From Tamlana flava (GTDB lineage Bacteria; Bacteroidota; Bacteroidia; Flavobacteriales; Flavobacteriaceae), in NCBI RefSeq assembly GCF_041287255.1, contig NZ_JBGGTX010000006.1:1-64000 (forward strand): DNA of 64,000 bases, given 5' to 3'. Below, piece by piece: positions 18,453 through 27,745 of this stretch (the stretch's first letter is position 1; each line of letters opens with the position of its first letter). A program made the position numbers and the translations under genes. A model generated the notes under the pieces. It ran no database searches and was not told the origin of the DNA. It saw only the letters and a list, made by a program, of their open reading frames with translations.

Positions 18453-19376
18453 ATGAACGAAATAAAAATATTTTCACCAGCTACGGTAGCCAATGTGGCT
18501 TGTGGTTTTGATGTTTTAGGATTTTGCCTGGACAGTGTTGGTGACGACATGGTTATACGCAAAATTGATAAAAAGGGAATCCATATCACTCATATTGAAG
18601 GTTTCGATTTACCTTATGAAGCTGAAAAAAATGTCGCAGGTGTTTCGGCTCTTGCGATGTACAATGCGATTGATGTCGATTTTGGTTTTGAAATAGAAAT
18701 TTACAAAAGAATTAAACCAGGAAGTGGAATTGGAAGTAGTGCGGCAAGTGCTGTAGGCAGTGTTTTTGGGATGAATGAATTATTGGGAAGACCTTTCAAT
18801 AAAACCCAACTGACAGAATTTGCCATAAAAGGGGAGGCTTTAGCTAGTAAATGTGAGCATGCCGACAACCTCGCTCCTGCTCTTTTTGGTGGATTTACAT
18901 TGGTAAAAAGTGTTGCACCTCTAAAGGTTTTGGAAATTCCTTGTCCAAATGATTTGTATACCACTATTATTCATCCTCAAATTGAAATAAAAACATCTGA
19001 GGCTAGAGCTGTTTTGCCAAAGGAAGTCCCTCTCGCCGATGCTATTACGCAATGGTCTAATTTAGGAAGCTTGGTTCATGGCTTGCATACAAGTGATTAT
19101 GATTTGATAAAAGATTCCCTTAAGGATGTAATTATTGAACCTCACAGAAGCAAGCTCATCCCTTTTTATAATGAGGTTAAAAGTGAAGCCTTAAAAGCAG
19201 GGGCTTTAGGAGCAAGTATTTCTGGTTCAGGACCTTCAATTTTTTCTTTAAGCAAAGGATTTGAAACTGCTAAAAACGTGAAAGATGCGATTGAATATAT
19301 ATATGAAAAATCTGCAATTGATTTTGATATACATGTTTCCAAAATAAACACTAAAGGCATAAAAATAATCGACTAA
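18453..19376 (+). CDS. thrB: Homoserine kinase
   Basis: This 307-residue GHMP-family kinase phosphorylates homoserine with ATP, the fourth step of threonine synthesis. It begins MNEIKIFSPATVANVACGFD, typical for ThrB, and has the phosphate-binding loop PGSGIGSSAASAVG (about 90) and the C-terminal ALGASISGSGPSIFSL motif. I use ATG 18453: the frame is open further upstream to a TTG at 18384, but those 23 codons read through the REP-like palindrome and have no family similarity. thrC starts 7 bp after the stop. Confidence 0.95.
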   Translation: MNEIKIFSPATVANVACGFDVLGFCLDSVGDDMVIRKIDKKGIHITHIEGFDLPYEAEKNVAGVSALAMYNAIDVDFGFEIEIYKRIKPGSGIGSSAASAVGSVFGMNELLGRPFNKTQLTEFAIKGEALASKCEHADNLAPALFGGFTLVKSVAPLKVLEIPCPNDLYTTIIHPQIEIKTSEARAVLPKEVPLADAITQWSNLGSLVHGLHTSDYDLIKDSLKDVIIEPHRSKLIPFYNEVKSEALKAGALGASISGSGPSIFSLSKGFETAKNVKDAIEYIYEKSAIDFDIHVSKINTKGIKIID

Positions 19377-19383
19377 ACAAAAA

Positions 19384-20679
19384 ATGAATTATTACTCATT
19401 AAACCATAAAGCGCCTAATTCAAGTTTTAAAAATGCTGTTATAAAAGGGTTAGCTCCAGACAAAGGCCTATACTTTCCTGAAAATATAACACCATTACCC
19501 AAGTCATTTTTTGACAATATCGATAATTTGCCATATTCTGAAATTGCATTTGAAACCATAAAACAATTTGTGTCGCCGGAAATTCCAGATGATGTTTTAA
19601 AAACGATTGTTGAAGAAACCTTGTCTTTCGATTTTCCTGTAGCAAAACTTAGTGATAATATTTCCACTTTGGAATTGTTCCATGGGCCAACTATGGCGTT
19701 TAAGGATGTTGGTGCGCGCTTTATGGCACGTTGTTTGGGCTACTTTAATCAAAATAACGATAAGGAAGTTACCGTTTTGGTGGCCACTTCTGGCGATACC
19801 GGAGGTGCTGTAGCCAATGGCTTTTTAGGCGTAAAAGGGGTTAATGTCGTCATTCTATATCCTAGCGGAAAAGTTAGTGATATTCAAGAGAAACAGCTAA
19901 CTACACTGGGGCAAAACATCAAAGCCTTGGAAGTTAATGGCACTTTTGATGATTGCCAAGCAATGGTTAAAACTGCATTTTTGGATGAAAGTTTAACAAG
20001 CAAAATGCAGTTGACATCAGCTAACTCTATTAACGTAGCACGTTGGCTACCACAGTTGTTCTATTTTATTTTTGCTTACAAACAATTGCATAAACAGCAT
20101 AAAGACATTGTGTTTTCTGTACCTAGTGGCAATTTTGGTAATATTTGCGCCGGTATGATGGCGCAACAATTAGGTTTGCCTATTAATCATTTTGTTGCTT
20201 CAAATAATGTAAATAACGTGGTAACCCGTTACTTAGTATCACAGTTATACGAACCAAAACCATCTATACAAACCATTAGCAATGCTATGGACGTTGGAGC
20301 ACCAAGTAACTTTATACGCATCCAAGAAATCTACAGAAACAATTTTGAAACCTTAAAAAATAATGTTTCTTCTTACAGTTTTACCGATGACGAAACGAAA
20401 GAAGCTATGTTGGAGATTTACAACAGCTATGATTATGTGGCCGATCCCCATGGCGCTGTTGGCTATTTAGGTTGTAAGGAATATTTAAAGGAGAATCCTA
20501 ATGCGCACTGTGTGTTTTTGGAAACAGCACATCCAACCAAATTTTTGGATGTTGTAGAGGAAGTTATTAACGAAAAGCAGCCTTTGCCCGAACAAATACA
20601 ATCAGTTATGGGAAAAGATAAGGAAGCTTTTGTTATTTCAACATACGAAGACTTAAAAGGCTTTTTGTTGCGCAGTTAA
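19384..20679 (+). CDS. thrC: Threonine synthase
   Basis: The 431-residue pyridoxal-phosphate enzyme converts O-phosphohomoserine to threonine, the last step of the operon's pathway. It begins MNYYSLNHKAPNSSF, as usual for the long type of ThrC. It contains the PLP-lysine segment GPTMAFKDVGARFMAR (Lys near 107) and the phosphate-binding VATSGDTGGAVANG. ANSINVARWLPQ and VPSGNFGNICAG are further family motifs. It is the last intact gene of the operon. A decayed DUF1801 gene follows 13 bp downstream. Confidence 0.96.
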   Translation: MNYYSLNHKAPNSSFKNAVIKGLAPDKGLYFPENITPLPKSFFDNIDNLPYSEIAFETIKQFVSPEIPDDVLKTIVEETLSFDFPVAKLSDNISTLELFHGPTMAFKDVGARFMARCLGYFNQNNDKEVTVLVATSGDTGGAVANGFLGVKGVNVVILYPSGKVSDIQEKQLTTLGQNIKALEVNGTFDDCQAMVKTAFLDESLTSKMQLTSANSINVARWLPQLFYFIFAYKQLHKQHKDIVFSVPSGNFGNICAGMMAQQLGLPINHFVASNNVNNVVTRYLVSQLYEPKPSIQTISNAMDVGAPSNFIRIQEIYRNNFETLKNNVSSYSFTDDETKEAMLEIYNSYDYVADPHGAVGYLGCKEYLKENPNAHCVFLETAHPTKFLDVVEEVINEKQPLPEQIQSVMGKDKEAFVISTYEDLKGFLLRS

Positions 20680-20692
20680 CGGTTCATTTCCA

Positions 20693-21053
20693 ATGATAAA
20701 CAGTAACTTCTATCTGAGCAAAACTGAACTGAACAAAAGCTGTTTGCTCACCCTCAGAAAGTTATTCTGAATCAAGGCTAAAGCGTTTCGGAAACAACAA
20801 AATATGGCATGCCATGTTTTTGCTACAGGAAAAAAATGTTCTGCTACCTTTGGATCGATAAAGAAACAGATGAACCTTATCTGCTTTTTGTTGAAGGCAG
20901 CTATTTGAACCATCAAAATTGGAAGCAGGCAACCGAAATAGAATGAAAATTTTCAGGGTGAACCCCAACAAAGATATTCCATTAAATACTATAGAAAATT
21001 TGTAGAAGAAAGCGTTAGACCTTTATAGAAGTGGTGCTATAGCTATCAAGTAG
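20693..21053 (+). pseudogene. Decayed DUF1801-domain gene
   Basis: Three plus frames join into one recognisable DUF1801 protein. ATG 20693 gives FYLSKTELNKSCLLTLRK. A frame change near 20760 leads to VILNQG, then an in-frame stop (20779-20781), then SVSETTKYGMPCFCYRKKMF and CYLWIDKETDEPYLLFVEG. A second frame change near 20940 gives MKIFRVNPNKDIPLNTIENL, a stop (21003-21005), then KKALDLYRSGAIAIK ending at 21053. KYGMPxFCY and MKIFxVNPNKDIP are typical of the family. Two frameshifts and two stops indicate a dead gene; several sequencing errors in one place are less likely. Confidence 0.85.
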
Positions 21054-21059
21054 AAACAT

Positions 21060-21090
21060 AAAATCCTCCCAAATTTATTGAGAGGATTTT
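21060..21090. terminator. Bidirectional terminator after the thr operon
   Basis: AAAATCCTC (21060-21068) pairs with GAGGATTTT (21082-21090), with CAA/TTG continuing inside the loop. It lies between the plus-strand thr region and the minus-strand CAP gene and could serve both. Confidence 0.6.
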
Positions 21091-21208
21091 ACTCCAAAAA
21101 CTAATGTTAATAACGGTTAAGTTATCAATAATTACCAGTTTAATTTAATCTTGGCTATTAATCAGTAAATCAAATGGTTAATTTTAATTGTTTCAATGCG
21201 AAATAATT

Positions 21209-21706
21209 TTATTTTTTTATAAAGATATTGGTGTAATACCATCTACCTTCTTCGTTTTTTTCAGCGGAAATATCAAAGTTTGTGTAATTTCCTTCTAAAT
21301 TTTCTTTATGTGCTTCACTTTTAAGCCAGGCGTTTACAACAGATTCTGCCGAGCTATAGCCATAAGCCACATTTTCAGATACACTCTCTGCTCCGGCATG
21401 TGACTTTAAGTAATTGCTTCTAGTATAGAAGTTAGCGTGCGATACTTCACCCGTACCCACCATATAGTCGGTATGACTGAAAGCAACAGATTTTATAATA
21501 TTCATGCCTTCAAGAGGACTTAATCCTTGAGAAAGTCTATGGTCGTTGATAAGATCAAGAATTTCAACTTCAATTGATTTGGCCTGAACGGAAACAAGAT
21601 TCATTTCCACAGCTTCGGCCATGTCGTCTAGGTTGTCTGTTGAACATGAAGAAAATGTCAACACAGCCAATAGAGCCAATAACGGCAGTTTGATTGGTAA
21701 CTTCAT
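21209..21706 (-). CDS. CAP/SCP-domain lipoprotein
   Basis: This 165-residue protein starts with a lipoprotein signal (LLALLAVLTFSSC, Cys near 21). The rest is a CAP domain: EILDLINDHRLSQGLSPL, then VAFSHTDYMVGTGEVSH, then SENVAYGYSSAESVVNAWL and SEAHKENLEGNYTNFDI. Bacterial CAP proteins are extracytoplasmic and of mostly unknown function; the paired His and Glu residues that can bind metal seem present. It is a single gene between the thr region and pdxH. Confidence 0.85.
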   Translation of the reverse strand: MKLPIKLPLLALLAVLTFSSCSTDNLDDMAEAVEMNLVSVQAKSIEVEILDLINDHRLSQGLSPLEGMNIIKSVAFSHTDYMVGTGEVSHANFYTRSNYLKSHAGAESVSENVAYGYSSAESVVNAWLKSEAHKENLEGNYTNFDISAEKNEEGRWYYTNIFIKK

Positions 21707-21871
21707 AGGTTAAGTCATTTAGATTTGGGATCATAAATTTATTTACCCTAATGACTATTTGAACTATTGAAGCTTTACAATTCGATGAACGACAAGCTTA
21801 AAATCGATGAAATACACAATACATCGATGTAATGCATTATAAAATTAAAATATGAGTATTTTAACGGTGTT

Positions 21872-22519
21872 TTATGGAGATAGTCGATTAATCAACCAAT
21901 TATAGTCTTTTTGTAAAGTATACAGAATTCTATCGTGTAGCCTATTGGGGCGCCCTTGCCAAAATTCAATTTCAACAGGCTTAACAATATAGCCTCCCCA
22001 ATGTTTTGGTCGTGGAATGTCCTTGCCTTCAAATTTAGTTTCCAATTTTGACAATTCCGATTCAAGGTATGCTCTATTCTTCACCACCTCACTTTGATTG
22101 GAAACCAAAGCACCCAATTGGCTTCCCCTAGGTCTCGACTCAAAATAGCCATCGCTTAAATTCTCTGCTATTTTTTCAGCCGTACCCTTAATTATAACTT
22201 GTCTTTCAGCCGCATGCCAAAAAAAGGAAAGACAAACGTTTGGGTTCGCCTCAATAGCTTTTCCTTTCTCACTTTTATAGTTGGTATAAAAGATGAAACC
22301 CTCATAGGTGTATTTTTTTAACAGTACTACCCTATTTTTCGGGTAACCGTCTAAACCTATTGTTGCTAAGGTCATGGCATTGGTTTCATCTTCACTAAAA
22401 TACATATCCACTTCATAAAACCACTTTTGGAACAATTCCAATGGGTTTTCGGGTACTTCATGTGCACGCAACTCTCCTTTTTGGTAAGTTTTTCGGTAAT
22501 TGCTTAAATCCTTATCCAT
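21872..22519 (-). CDS. pdxH: Pyridoxamine/pyridoxine 5'-phosphate oxidase
   Basis: The 215-residue flavoenzyme oxidises pyridoxamine or pyridoxine phosphate to pyridoxal phosphate with FMN and oxygen. Family motifs in order are DPLELFQKW-like ENPLELFQKWFYEV, ATIGLDGYPKNRVVLLK, FYTNYKSEKGKAIEANP, RQVIIKGTAEKI, ESRPRGSQLGALVSNQS, and the C-terminal EFWQGRPNRLHDRILY with RLSP at the end. The length is normal for PdxH. It is probably a single-gene unit. Confidence 0.95.
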   Translation of the reverse strand: MDKDLSNYRKTYQKGELRAHEVPENPLELFQKWFYEVDMYFSEDETNAMTLATIGLDGYPKNRVVLLKKYTYEGFIFYTNYKSEKGKAIEANPNVCLSFFWHAAERQVIIKGTAEKIAENLSDGYFESRPRGSQLGALVSNQSEVVKNRAYLESELSKLETKFEGKDIPRPKHWGGYIVKPVEIEFWQGRPNRLHDRILYTLQKDYNWLINRLSP

Positions 22520-22639
22520 ACTTTAATCTTAGCAAATTATTGATGCTTTAGTGAAACCACTAATTTACTTAAAATGATTTATTAAATCTTTTTAGCAAGC
22601 CTTGAATAACTCATAAGTTTTGTAAAAATAAGTTAGAAG

Positions 22640-23545
22640 CTAAAACTCAAAAAACTTACCATCTTCAGCCAATTCAACGTTTTCAAATACTTCCTGGGCT
22701 TCTTTCTTGAACAAATTTAAGCTATCGTATCGTGTTGAATAATGCCCAAGAATCAATGTGCCTACATGCGCCTTTTTTGCAATTAATGCCGCTTGTTTTG
22801 CCGTGGCATGCTTGGTTTTTATAGCCAAGTGCTTATGTTGGTTTAAAAATGTGGACTCGTGATATAATACATTCGCATTTGCTATAATTGGAACAATATC
22901 CTCTTTATACATCGTGTCACTGCAAAACGCATAACTTTTGGGTTTTGGCCCTGGTTTTGTTACTGTTTCATTTTTTATCAGAATGCCATCTTCATTTTCA
23001 ACATCAAAACCTTGAGTAAGTTTTCTGAAGTAGGCCACATCAATATTGGCTTTTTCGGCTGCTTTTCTGTTGAGCTTTCTCAGTCCTTCCTTTTCCTTAA
23101 ACAAATACCCATTGGTATAAATTCTATGATCTAAAGGAACGGTATACACTTCAACCTTATCATCCTCAAATATCAATTCAGATTGCTTGGAAGTCAATTC
23201 ATGAAATATCAAATTATAATTTGTCCATGAATCAGACAATTTCAATTGAAGCGTAACTACTTCCTTAATTCCTTTAGGCCCATAAACATGCAAGTCCGCT
23301 TCGCGCGTGAGTAACCGAAATGTAGAAATCAAGCCAACCAATCCAAAAAAATGGTCGCCATGAAGGTGCGAAATAAAAATATGCTTTATTCTATTGAATT
23401 TTATTTTATGTCTGCGCAATTGCACCTGCGTACCTTCACCACAATCGATTAAAAACATGTGATTATTAATCTCTAAAACCTGTGCCGTTGTATTGTTTAA
23501 TGTTCTTGGTGTGGCACTATAACAGCCTAAAATGGTTAATTTCAT
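22640..23545 (-). CDS. rnz: Ribonuclease Z (tRNA 3' endonuclease)
   Basis: The 301-residue metallo-beta-lactamase-fold nuclease trims tRNA 3' ends. The zinc motif is FISHLHGDHFFGL (about 60-72). GCYSATPRTLNN at the start, the FCSDTMY segment and the late HATAKQAALIAKKA and LILGHYSTRY motifs are all typical of RNase Z. The length fits the short bacterial form. The small gene at 23622 lies 76 bp upstream on the same strand. Confidence 0.94.
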   Translation of the reverse strand: MKLTILGCYSATPRTLNNTTAQVLEINNHMFLIDCGEGTQVQLRRHKIKFNRIKHIFISHLHGDHFFGLVGLISTFRLLTREADLHVYGPKGIKEVVTLQLKLSDSWTNYNLIFHELTSKQSELIFEDDKVEVYTVPLDHRIYTNGYLFKEKEGLRKLNRKAAEKANIDVAYFRKLTQGFDVENEDGILIKNETVTKPGPKPKSYAFCSDTMYKEDIVPIIANANVLYHESTFLNQHKHLAIKTKHATAKQAALIAKKAHVGTLILGHYSTRYDSLNLFKKEAQEVFENVELAEDGKFFEF

Positions 23546-23621
23546 AATATTGTATGTTGTAAAGCTGTTAAGTTGTTAAGTCGAAAAATCTACCAAACGA
23601 CAAACAACTAAGCAACAAACA

Positions 23622-23954
23622 TTAGAACCCTAAATCACGCTCCATTTCTTCCATTTCTATAATATCGTAAGCTTCTTGGGTGGTAGGAACAACAACAATT
23701 TCATCTGGAACAATGTCAAGGTCTATCTTGTCTGAAACGATTACAAAGGAATGCTTTGCGCCTCTGTGTTTGTTTGAAATTTGTAAAAACTCAACAATAT
23801 CATCTAACCCCAAAGGTTTTAAGGAGGTTAAAGAAACAATAACATTATCGTTTTTAAACTTTGGATATAACTCTTTGAGTTTTTTAACCAGTTCTACAAT
23901 CGTGGCTTTTTCTTGCGTGATTGTGGCTATATTTCCGTCTTGGTCTAAAATCAT
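23622..23954 (-). CDS. Small STAS-like conserved protein between rnz and pyrB
   Basis: This 110-residue soluble protein alternates strands and amphipathic helices (ATITQEKATIVELVKKL, VIVSLTSLKPLGLDDIVEFL, SFVIVSDKIDLDIVPDEIVV). This resembles the STAS/anti-sigma-antagonist fold. The acidic tail is EMEEMERDLGF. No catalytic motif is seen. Homologues in flavobacteria keep this neighbourhood and are sometimes labelled ribonuclease Z, probably by position only; that is from memory. It starts 3 bp after the pyrB stop, so it is likely co-transcribed with pyrR and pyrB. Confidence 0.7.
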   Translation of the reverse strand: MILDQDGNIATITQEKATIVELVKKLKELYPKFKNDNVIVSLTSLKPLGLDDIVEFLQISNKHRGAKHSFVIVSDKIDLDIVPDEIVVVPTTQEAYDIIEMEEMERDLGF

Positions 23955-23957
23955 AAT

Positions 23958-24887
23958 CTACTGTTTTATTTTTGACGCCAATAAGTATATAACGGCCATT
24001 CTAACGGCCACACCATTTTGAACTTGGTCTAGGATTATGGATTGTTTTGAATCGGCCACATCACTAGTAATTTCAACACCTCGATTTATGGGACCAGGAT
24101 GCATAATTGTAATTTCCTTGTCCAAAGAATCGAGCAGTTCTTTGTTTACACCAAACTGTTGCGTGTATTCTCGTGTTGATGGAAAATAACTAATATCCAT
24201 TCGCTCATTTTGCACACGTAACATGTTAGCTACATCACACCAATTTAATGCTTTACAAAGATTTGTTTCAACCTTTACTCCAAGCTTGTCAATGTATTTT
24301 GGCAAAAGTGTTTTTGGCCCACAAACCATAACTTCAGCACCTTGAAGTTGAAGTGCGAATATATTGGATAGCGCTACCCTACTGTGCAGAATATCGCCAA
24401 CAATAACCACCTTTTTTCCTTTCACCTCTCCCAGTTTTTCCCTTATAGAATATGAATCCAGCAAGGCTTGCGTGGGATGTTCGTGGGCGCCGTCACCAGC
24501 ATTTATGATTCGGGCATTGACATGTTTTGACAAAAATACTCCTGCTCCAGGGTTTGGATGGCGCATCACAACCATATCTACCTTCATGGACAAAATATTG
24601 TTAACCGTATCAATCAAGGTCTCTCCTTTTTTAACTGATGATTGTGCCGAAGAAAAATTAAGCACGTCAGCGGACAAACGTTTTTCAGCCAATTCAAAAG
24701 ATAATTTTGTTCTGGTAGAATTTTCAAAAAACAGGTTGGCAATGGTAATATCCCTGAGCGAAGGCACTTTTTTAATGGGTCGGTTAATCACTTCCTTAAA
24801 ATGATCGGCAGTTTCAAAAATAAGTTGGATATCCTGTTGGTTAAGATATTTAATTCCCAATAAGTGATCTACACTTAATTCGCTCAT
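23958..24887 (-). CDS. pyrB: Aspartate carbamoyltransferase, catalytic subunit
   Basis: The 309-residue enzyme joins carbamoyl phosphate and aspartate in the first committed pyrimidine step. Signature motifs are FFENSTRTKLSFE (carbamoyl phosphate site), the HPTQALLD segment, GDILHSRVALSN, and the C-terminal MHPGPINRGVEI. No pyrI regulatory-subunit gene lies next to it. It starts 6 bp downstream of pyrR, forming a pyrR-pyrB unit. Confidence 0.96.
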   Translation of the reverse strand: MSELSVDHLLGIKYLNQQDIQLIFETADHFKEVINRPIKKVPSLRDITIANLFFENSTRTKLSFELAEKRLSADVLNFSSAQSSVKKGETLIDTVNNILSMKVDMVVMRHPNPGAGVFLSKHVNARIINAGDGAHEHPTQALLDSYSIREKLGEVKGKKVVIVGDILHSRVALSNIFALQLQGAEVMVCGPKTLLPKYIDKLGVKVETNLCKALNWCDVANMLRVQNERMDISYFPSTREYTQQFGVNKELLDSLDKEITIMHPGPINRGVEITSDVADSKQSIILDQVQNGVAVRMAVIYLLASKIKQ

Positions 24888-24893
24888 TCTATT

Positions 24894-25433
24894 TTATTTT
24901 TCAATTAAGTAAACCGAATCTTCTTTGTCGTGTTCTGCCCAGTTTACTTTTACTTTTTCGTTATTTATAACATCTACTTGACGACCTCTATAATCTGGCT
25001 GAATAGGTAAATGTCTACTAAAACGTCTATCTATAAGGGTTAATAGCTCAATTTCATTCGGTCTACCAAATGATTGTATGGCTGTTAAAGCCGCCCTGAT
25101 ACTACGTCCCGTATACAAAACATCATCAATAAACACAATGTTTTTATTTTCCACCAAAAAGTTGATTTTCGTTTTATTGGCTTCAAGCGGTTTGTCGCCT
25201 CTTCTAAAATCGTCGCGGAAAAAAGTAATATCCAAATACCCCAGTTGGATATTTTTCACTTTATAATCTTCCCGTAAAATTTTGGCCAAACGGTCTGCCA
25301 AATAAACTCCACGGGGCTGCAGCCCAATTAAAACAGTATCTGAAAAGTCGTTGTGTTTTTCAATAAGTTGACAAGCCAAACGGTGTAGAATGATGTTTAC
25401 CTCTTTTGCGTTAAGTAAAACTTTTTGACTCAT
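24894..25433 (-). CDS. pyrR: PyrR: pyrimidine regulator / uracil phosphoribosyltransferase
   Basis: From ATG 25433 (MSQKVLLNAKEVNIIL) this is a 179-residue protein; an upstream TTG-type start would add nine residues with no family similarity. It has the PyrR core IGLQPRGVYLADRLA, the DITFFRDD segment, the PRPP-binding FIDDVLYTGRSIRAAL, and LIDRRFSRHLPIQPDYRGRQ. In other bacteria PyrR binds pyr leader RNA when UMP is high and has weak uracil phosphoribosyltransferase activity. I did not identify a leader RNA target upstream. The gene precedes pyrB by 6 bp. Confidence 0.92.
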   Translation of the reverse strand: MSQKVLLNAKEVNIILHRLACQLIEKHNDFSDTVLIGLQPRGVYLADRLAKILREDYKVKNIQLGYLDITFFRDDFRRGDKPLEANKTKINFLVENKNIVFIDDVLYTGRSIRAALTAIQSFGRPNEIELLTLIDRRFSRHLPIQPDYRGRQVDVINNEKVKVNWAEHDKEDSVYLIEK

Positions 25434-25562
25434 ATAAATCCAAACGTATCTGGAAAACAAAGGTAATGTAAAATTTTAGAAGTTGAAAGATGTTTAGAGA
25501 TATAAAGTTAATACGGATTTTTAACGAACCCATAGCTTCGCAACACTTGCATTGATAAACAA

Positions 25563-25587
25563 AAAGCCCCGCAAATTGCGGGGCTTT
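25563..25587 (-). terminator. rpsA terminator
   Basis: AAAGCCCCGC and GCGGGGCTTT form a GC-rich stem around a five-base loop. Read on the minus strand it is followed by a T-rich tract, 29 bp after the rpsA stop. Confidence 0.85.
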
Positions 25588-25615
25588 GTTCATTTAGGAT
25601 GAATATAGAATCTAA

Positions 25616-27457
25616 TTATTTTTTAGATTTCTTTCCGTCCATTTTATCCTTAAGCGCTTGTAAAGCATCGTTGGCATCTCCTAAAGTTGGTTTAGCTTCT
25701 GCTGCTTGAGCTTCAGCTTTTTTAACAGCTTGCTTCACTATTTTTGCTTCTTCAGCTTTAAACACAGCAGTATGCGAAGCTACAACACGTTTAAACTCTT
25801 TGTTGAATTCAATGATTTTAAACTCAGCTTTCTCTCCCTTTTTAAGTTTGCTTCCGTCTTCTTTTTCAAGGTGACGAGATGGTACAAAAGCAACGATGTC
25901 TTCATTAAACTCTACAGTAGCACCTTTGTCAACTATTTCAGAGATTTCAGCTTCGTGGGTTGTATCTAAAGCGAATTCAGTTTCATATTTATCCCAAGGA
26001 TTGTCAGTAGTTTGTTTGTGACCTAAACTTAATTTACGTCCTTCAACATCCAACTCTAAAACAACAACATCTAATTTGTCGCCAACAGCGCAGAATTCAG
26101 ATGGGTGTTTGATTTTCTTAGTCCAAGATAAATCTGAAATGTAAATCAATCCGTCAATACCTTCTTCCAATTCAACAAAAACACCAAAGTTTGTAAAGTT
26201 ACGTACAATACCCGAATGTTTAGAACCTACTGGGTATTTACCAGTAATGTCTGTCCATGGATCCGGTGTCAATTGCTTGATACCAAGAGACATTTTTCGG
26301 TCTTCTCTATCTAAAGTCAAGATAACTGCTTCAACTTCATCACCTACAGAAACGAAATCTTGAGCAGAACGTAAGTGTGTTGACCATGACATTTCAGAAA
26401 CGTGGATTAAACCTTCAACGCCATCAGCAACTTCAATAAATGCACCGTAATCTGCTATTACAACTACTTTACCTTTTACTTTGTCACCAACTTTTACCTC
26501 GTCTGCAAGAGCTTCCCAAGGGTGTTTGCTCAATTGTTTTAATCCTAATTGGATTCTTGATTTATCTTCATCAAAATCAAGGATTACCACATTAAGTTTT
26601 TGGTCTAACTCAACAATCTCGTTCGGATGATTGATTCTAGACCAAGAAAGATCTGTAATATGGATTAATCCATCAACACCACCAAGATCAATAAATACAC
26701 CGTAAGATGTGATGTTTTTAACAACACCTTCCAATACTTGACCTTTTTCTAATTGGCCAATGATTTCTTTCTTTTGTTCCTCGATATCAGCCTCAATAAG
26801 TGCTTTGTGAGAAACTACTACGTTTTTGAATTCGTGGTTGATTTTAACCACTTTAAATTCCATTGTTTTATTTACGTACTGGTCGTAATCTCTAATTGGC
26901 TTAACATCAATTTGAGAACCAGGTAAGAACGCCTCGATGCCAAATACATCTACGATCATACCACCTTTAGTTCTGCATTTCACAAAACCGTTTACGATTT
27001 CGCCAGTTTCGTGTGCTTTGTTTACACGGTCCCATGCTTTAATTACACGCGCTTTTCTGTGAGATAATACCAATTGACCTGTAGCGTCTTCGCGTACATC
27101 AATTAATACCTCAACTTTATCGCCTACTTTTAAATTAGGGTTGTAACGGAACTCGTTTAAAGAAATAACACCTTCAGATTTTGCGTTGATGTCTATAATG
27201 GCATCGCGGTCTGTAATATGCACCACTACACCAGTTACAACTTCATCATCCAATGTGTCAACAAAGTTTTCCGCTACTAATTTTTCAAATTCTTTTAATT
27301 GTTTGTCATCAACTTCATCAATACCTTCTTGGTAGTTATGCCAGTTGAACTCTTTTAAGAATTTTTCAGGATTTGCTTGAGCTTCAGATACTTTTGGAGC
27401 TTCGGCAGCTTGTGCTTCAGTTGCTACAACTTCAGCTTGGTTTTCGTTTTCAGCCAT
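25616..27457 (-). CDS. rpsA: 30S ribosomal protein S1
   Basis: The 613-residue protein has six consecutive S1 RNA-binding domains from about residue 50 to 560. Examples are EKGQVLEGVVKNITSYGVFI, KVKGKVVVIADYGAFIEV and SGIVRNFTNFGVFVELEEGI. An Ala/Glu-rich N-terminal extension (AEVVATEAQAAEA) and a charged C-terminal tail (DKMDGKKSKK) are usual in Bacteroidota. S1 holds mRNA on the 30S subunit, important in a phylum with few Shine-Dalgarno sites. It is a single-gene unit with its own terminator. Confidence 0.97.
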   Translation of the reverse strand: MAENENQAEVVATEAQAAEAPKVSEAQANPEKFLKEFNWHNYQEGIDEVDDKQLKEFEKLVAENFVDTLDDEVVTGVVVHITDRDAIIDINAKSEGVISLNEFRYNPNLKVGDKVEVLIDVREDATGQLVLSHRKARVIKAWDRVNKAHETGEIVNGFVKCRTKGGMIVDVFGIEAFLPGSQIDVKPIRDYDQYVNKTMEFKVVKINHEFKNVVVSHKALIEADIEEQKKEIIGQLEKGQVLEGVVKNITSYGVFIDLGGVDGLIHITDLSWSRINHPNEIVELDQKLNVVILDFDEDKSRIQLGLKQLSKHPWEALADEVKVGDKVKGKVVVIADYGAFIEVADGVEGLIHVSEMSWSTHLRSAQDFVSVGDEVEAVILTLDREDRKMSLGIKQLTPDPWTDITGKYPVGSKHSGIVRNFTNFGVFVELEEGIDGLIYISDLSWTKKIKHPSEFCAVGDKLDVVVLELDVEGRKLSLGHKQTTDNPWDKYETEFALDTTHEAEISEIVDKGATVEFNEDIVAFVPSRHLEKEDGSKLKKGEKAEFKIIEFNKEFKRVVASHTAVFKAEEAKIVKQAVKKAEAQAAEAKPTLGDANDALQALKDKMDGKKSKK

Positions 27458-27745
27458 GTGCTGATTAATAATTTGTATTCTGTATGCCTCGGAAGTTTTA
27501 AGCGATTAACACACAGAAGTGTTATTTTTAGTTTAAATACTGCTCCTTCTATTTTTCCGACGATTCGCTAAAAGGAGTGCAAAATTAAACAATTTTATTA
27601 TAATTACCTAAAAACGAGAAAATAAAAACAATTGTGACTTTGTATTAATTCTTGTGTCTTAAAATTGAAAGAAATCTTAATATTTTAATAAAACTTTTAA
27701 TACAAGAAATTAATATATTTAATACTCATTAAAAAATTAATAATT

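Noticed and set aside
20710..20971. Two minus-strand frames of about 68 codons downstream of thrC
   Set aside because: The same DNA reads as a DUF1801 pseudogene on the plus strand, which explains its coding character.
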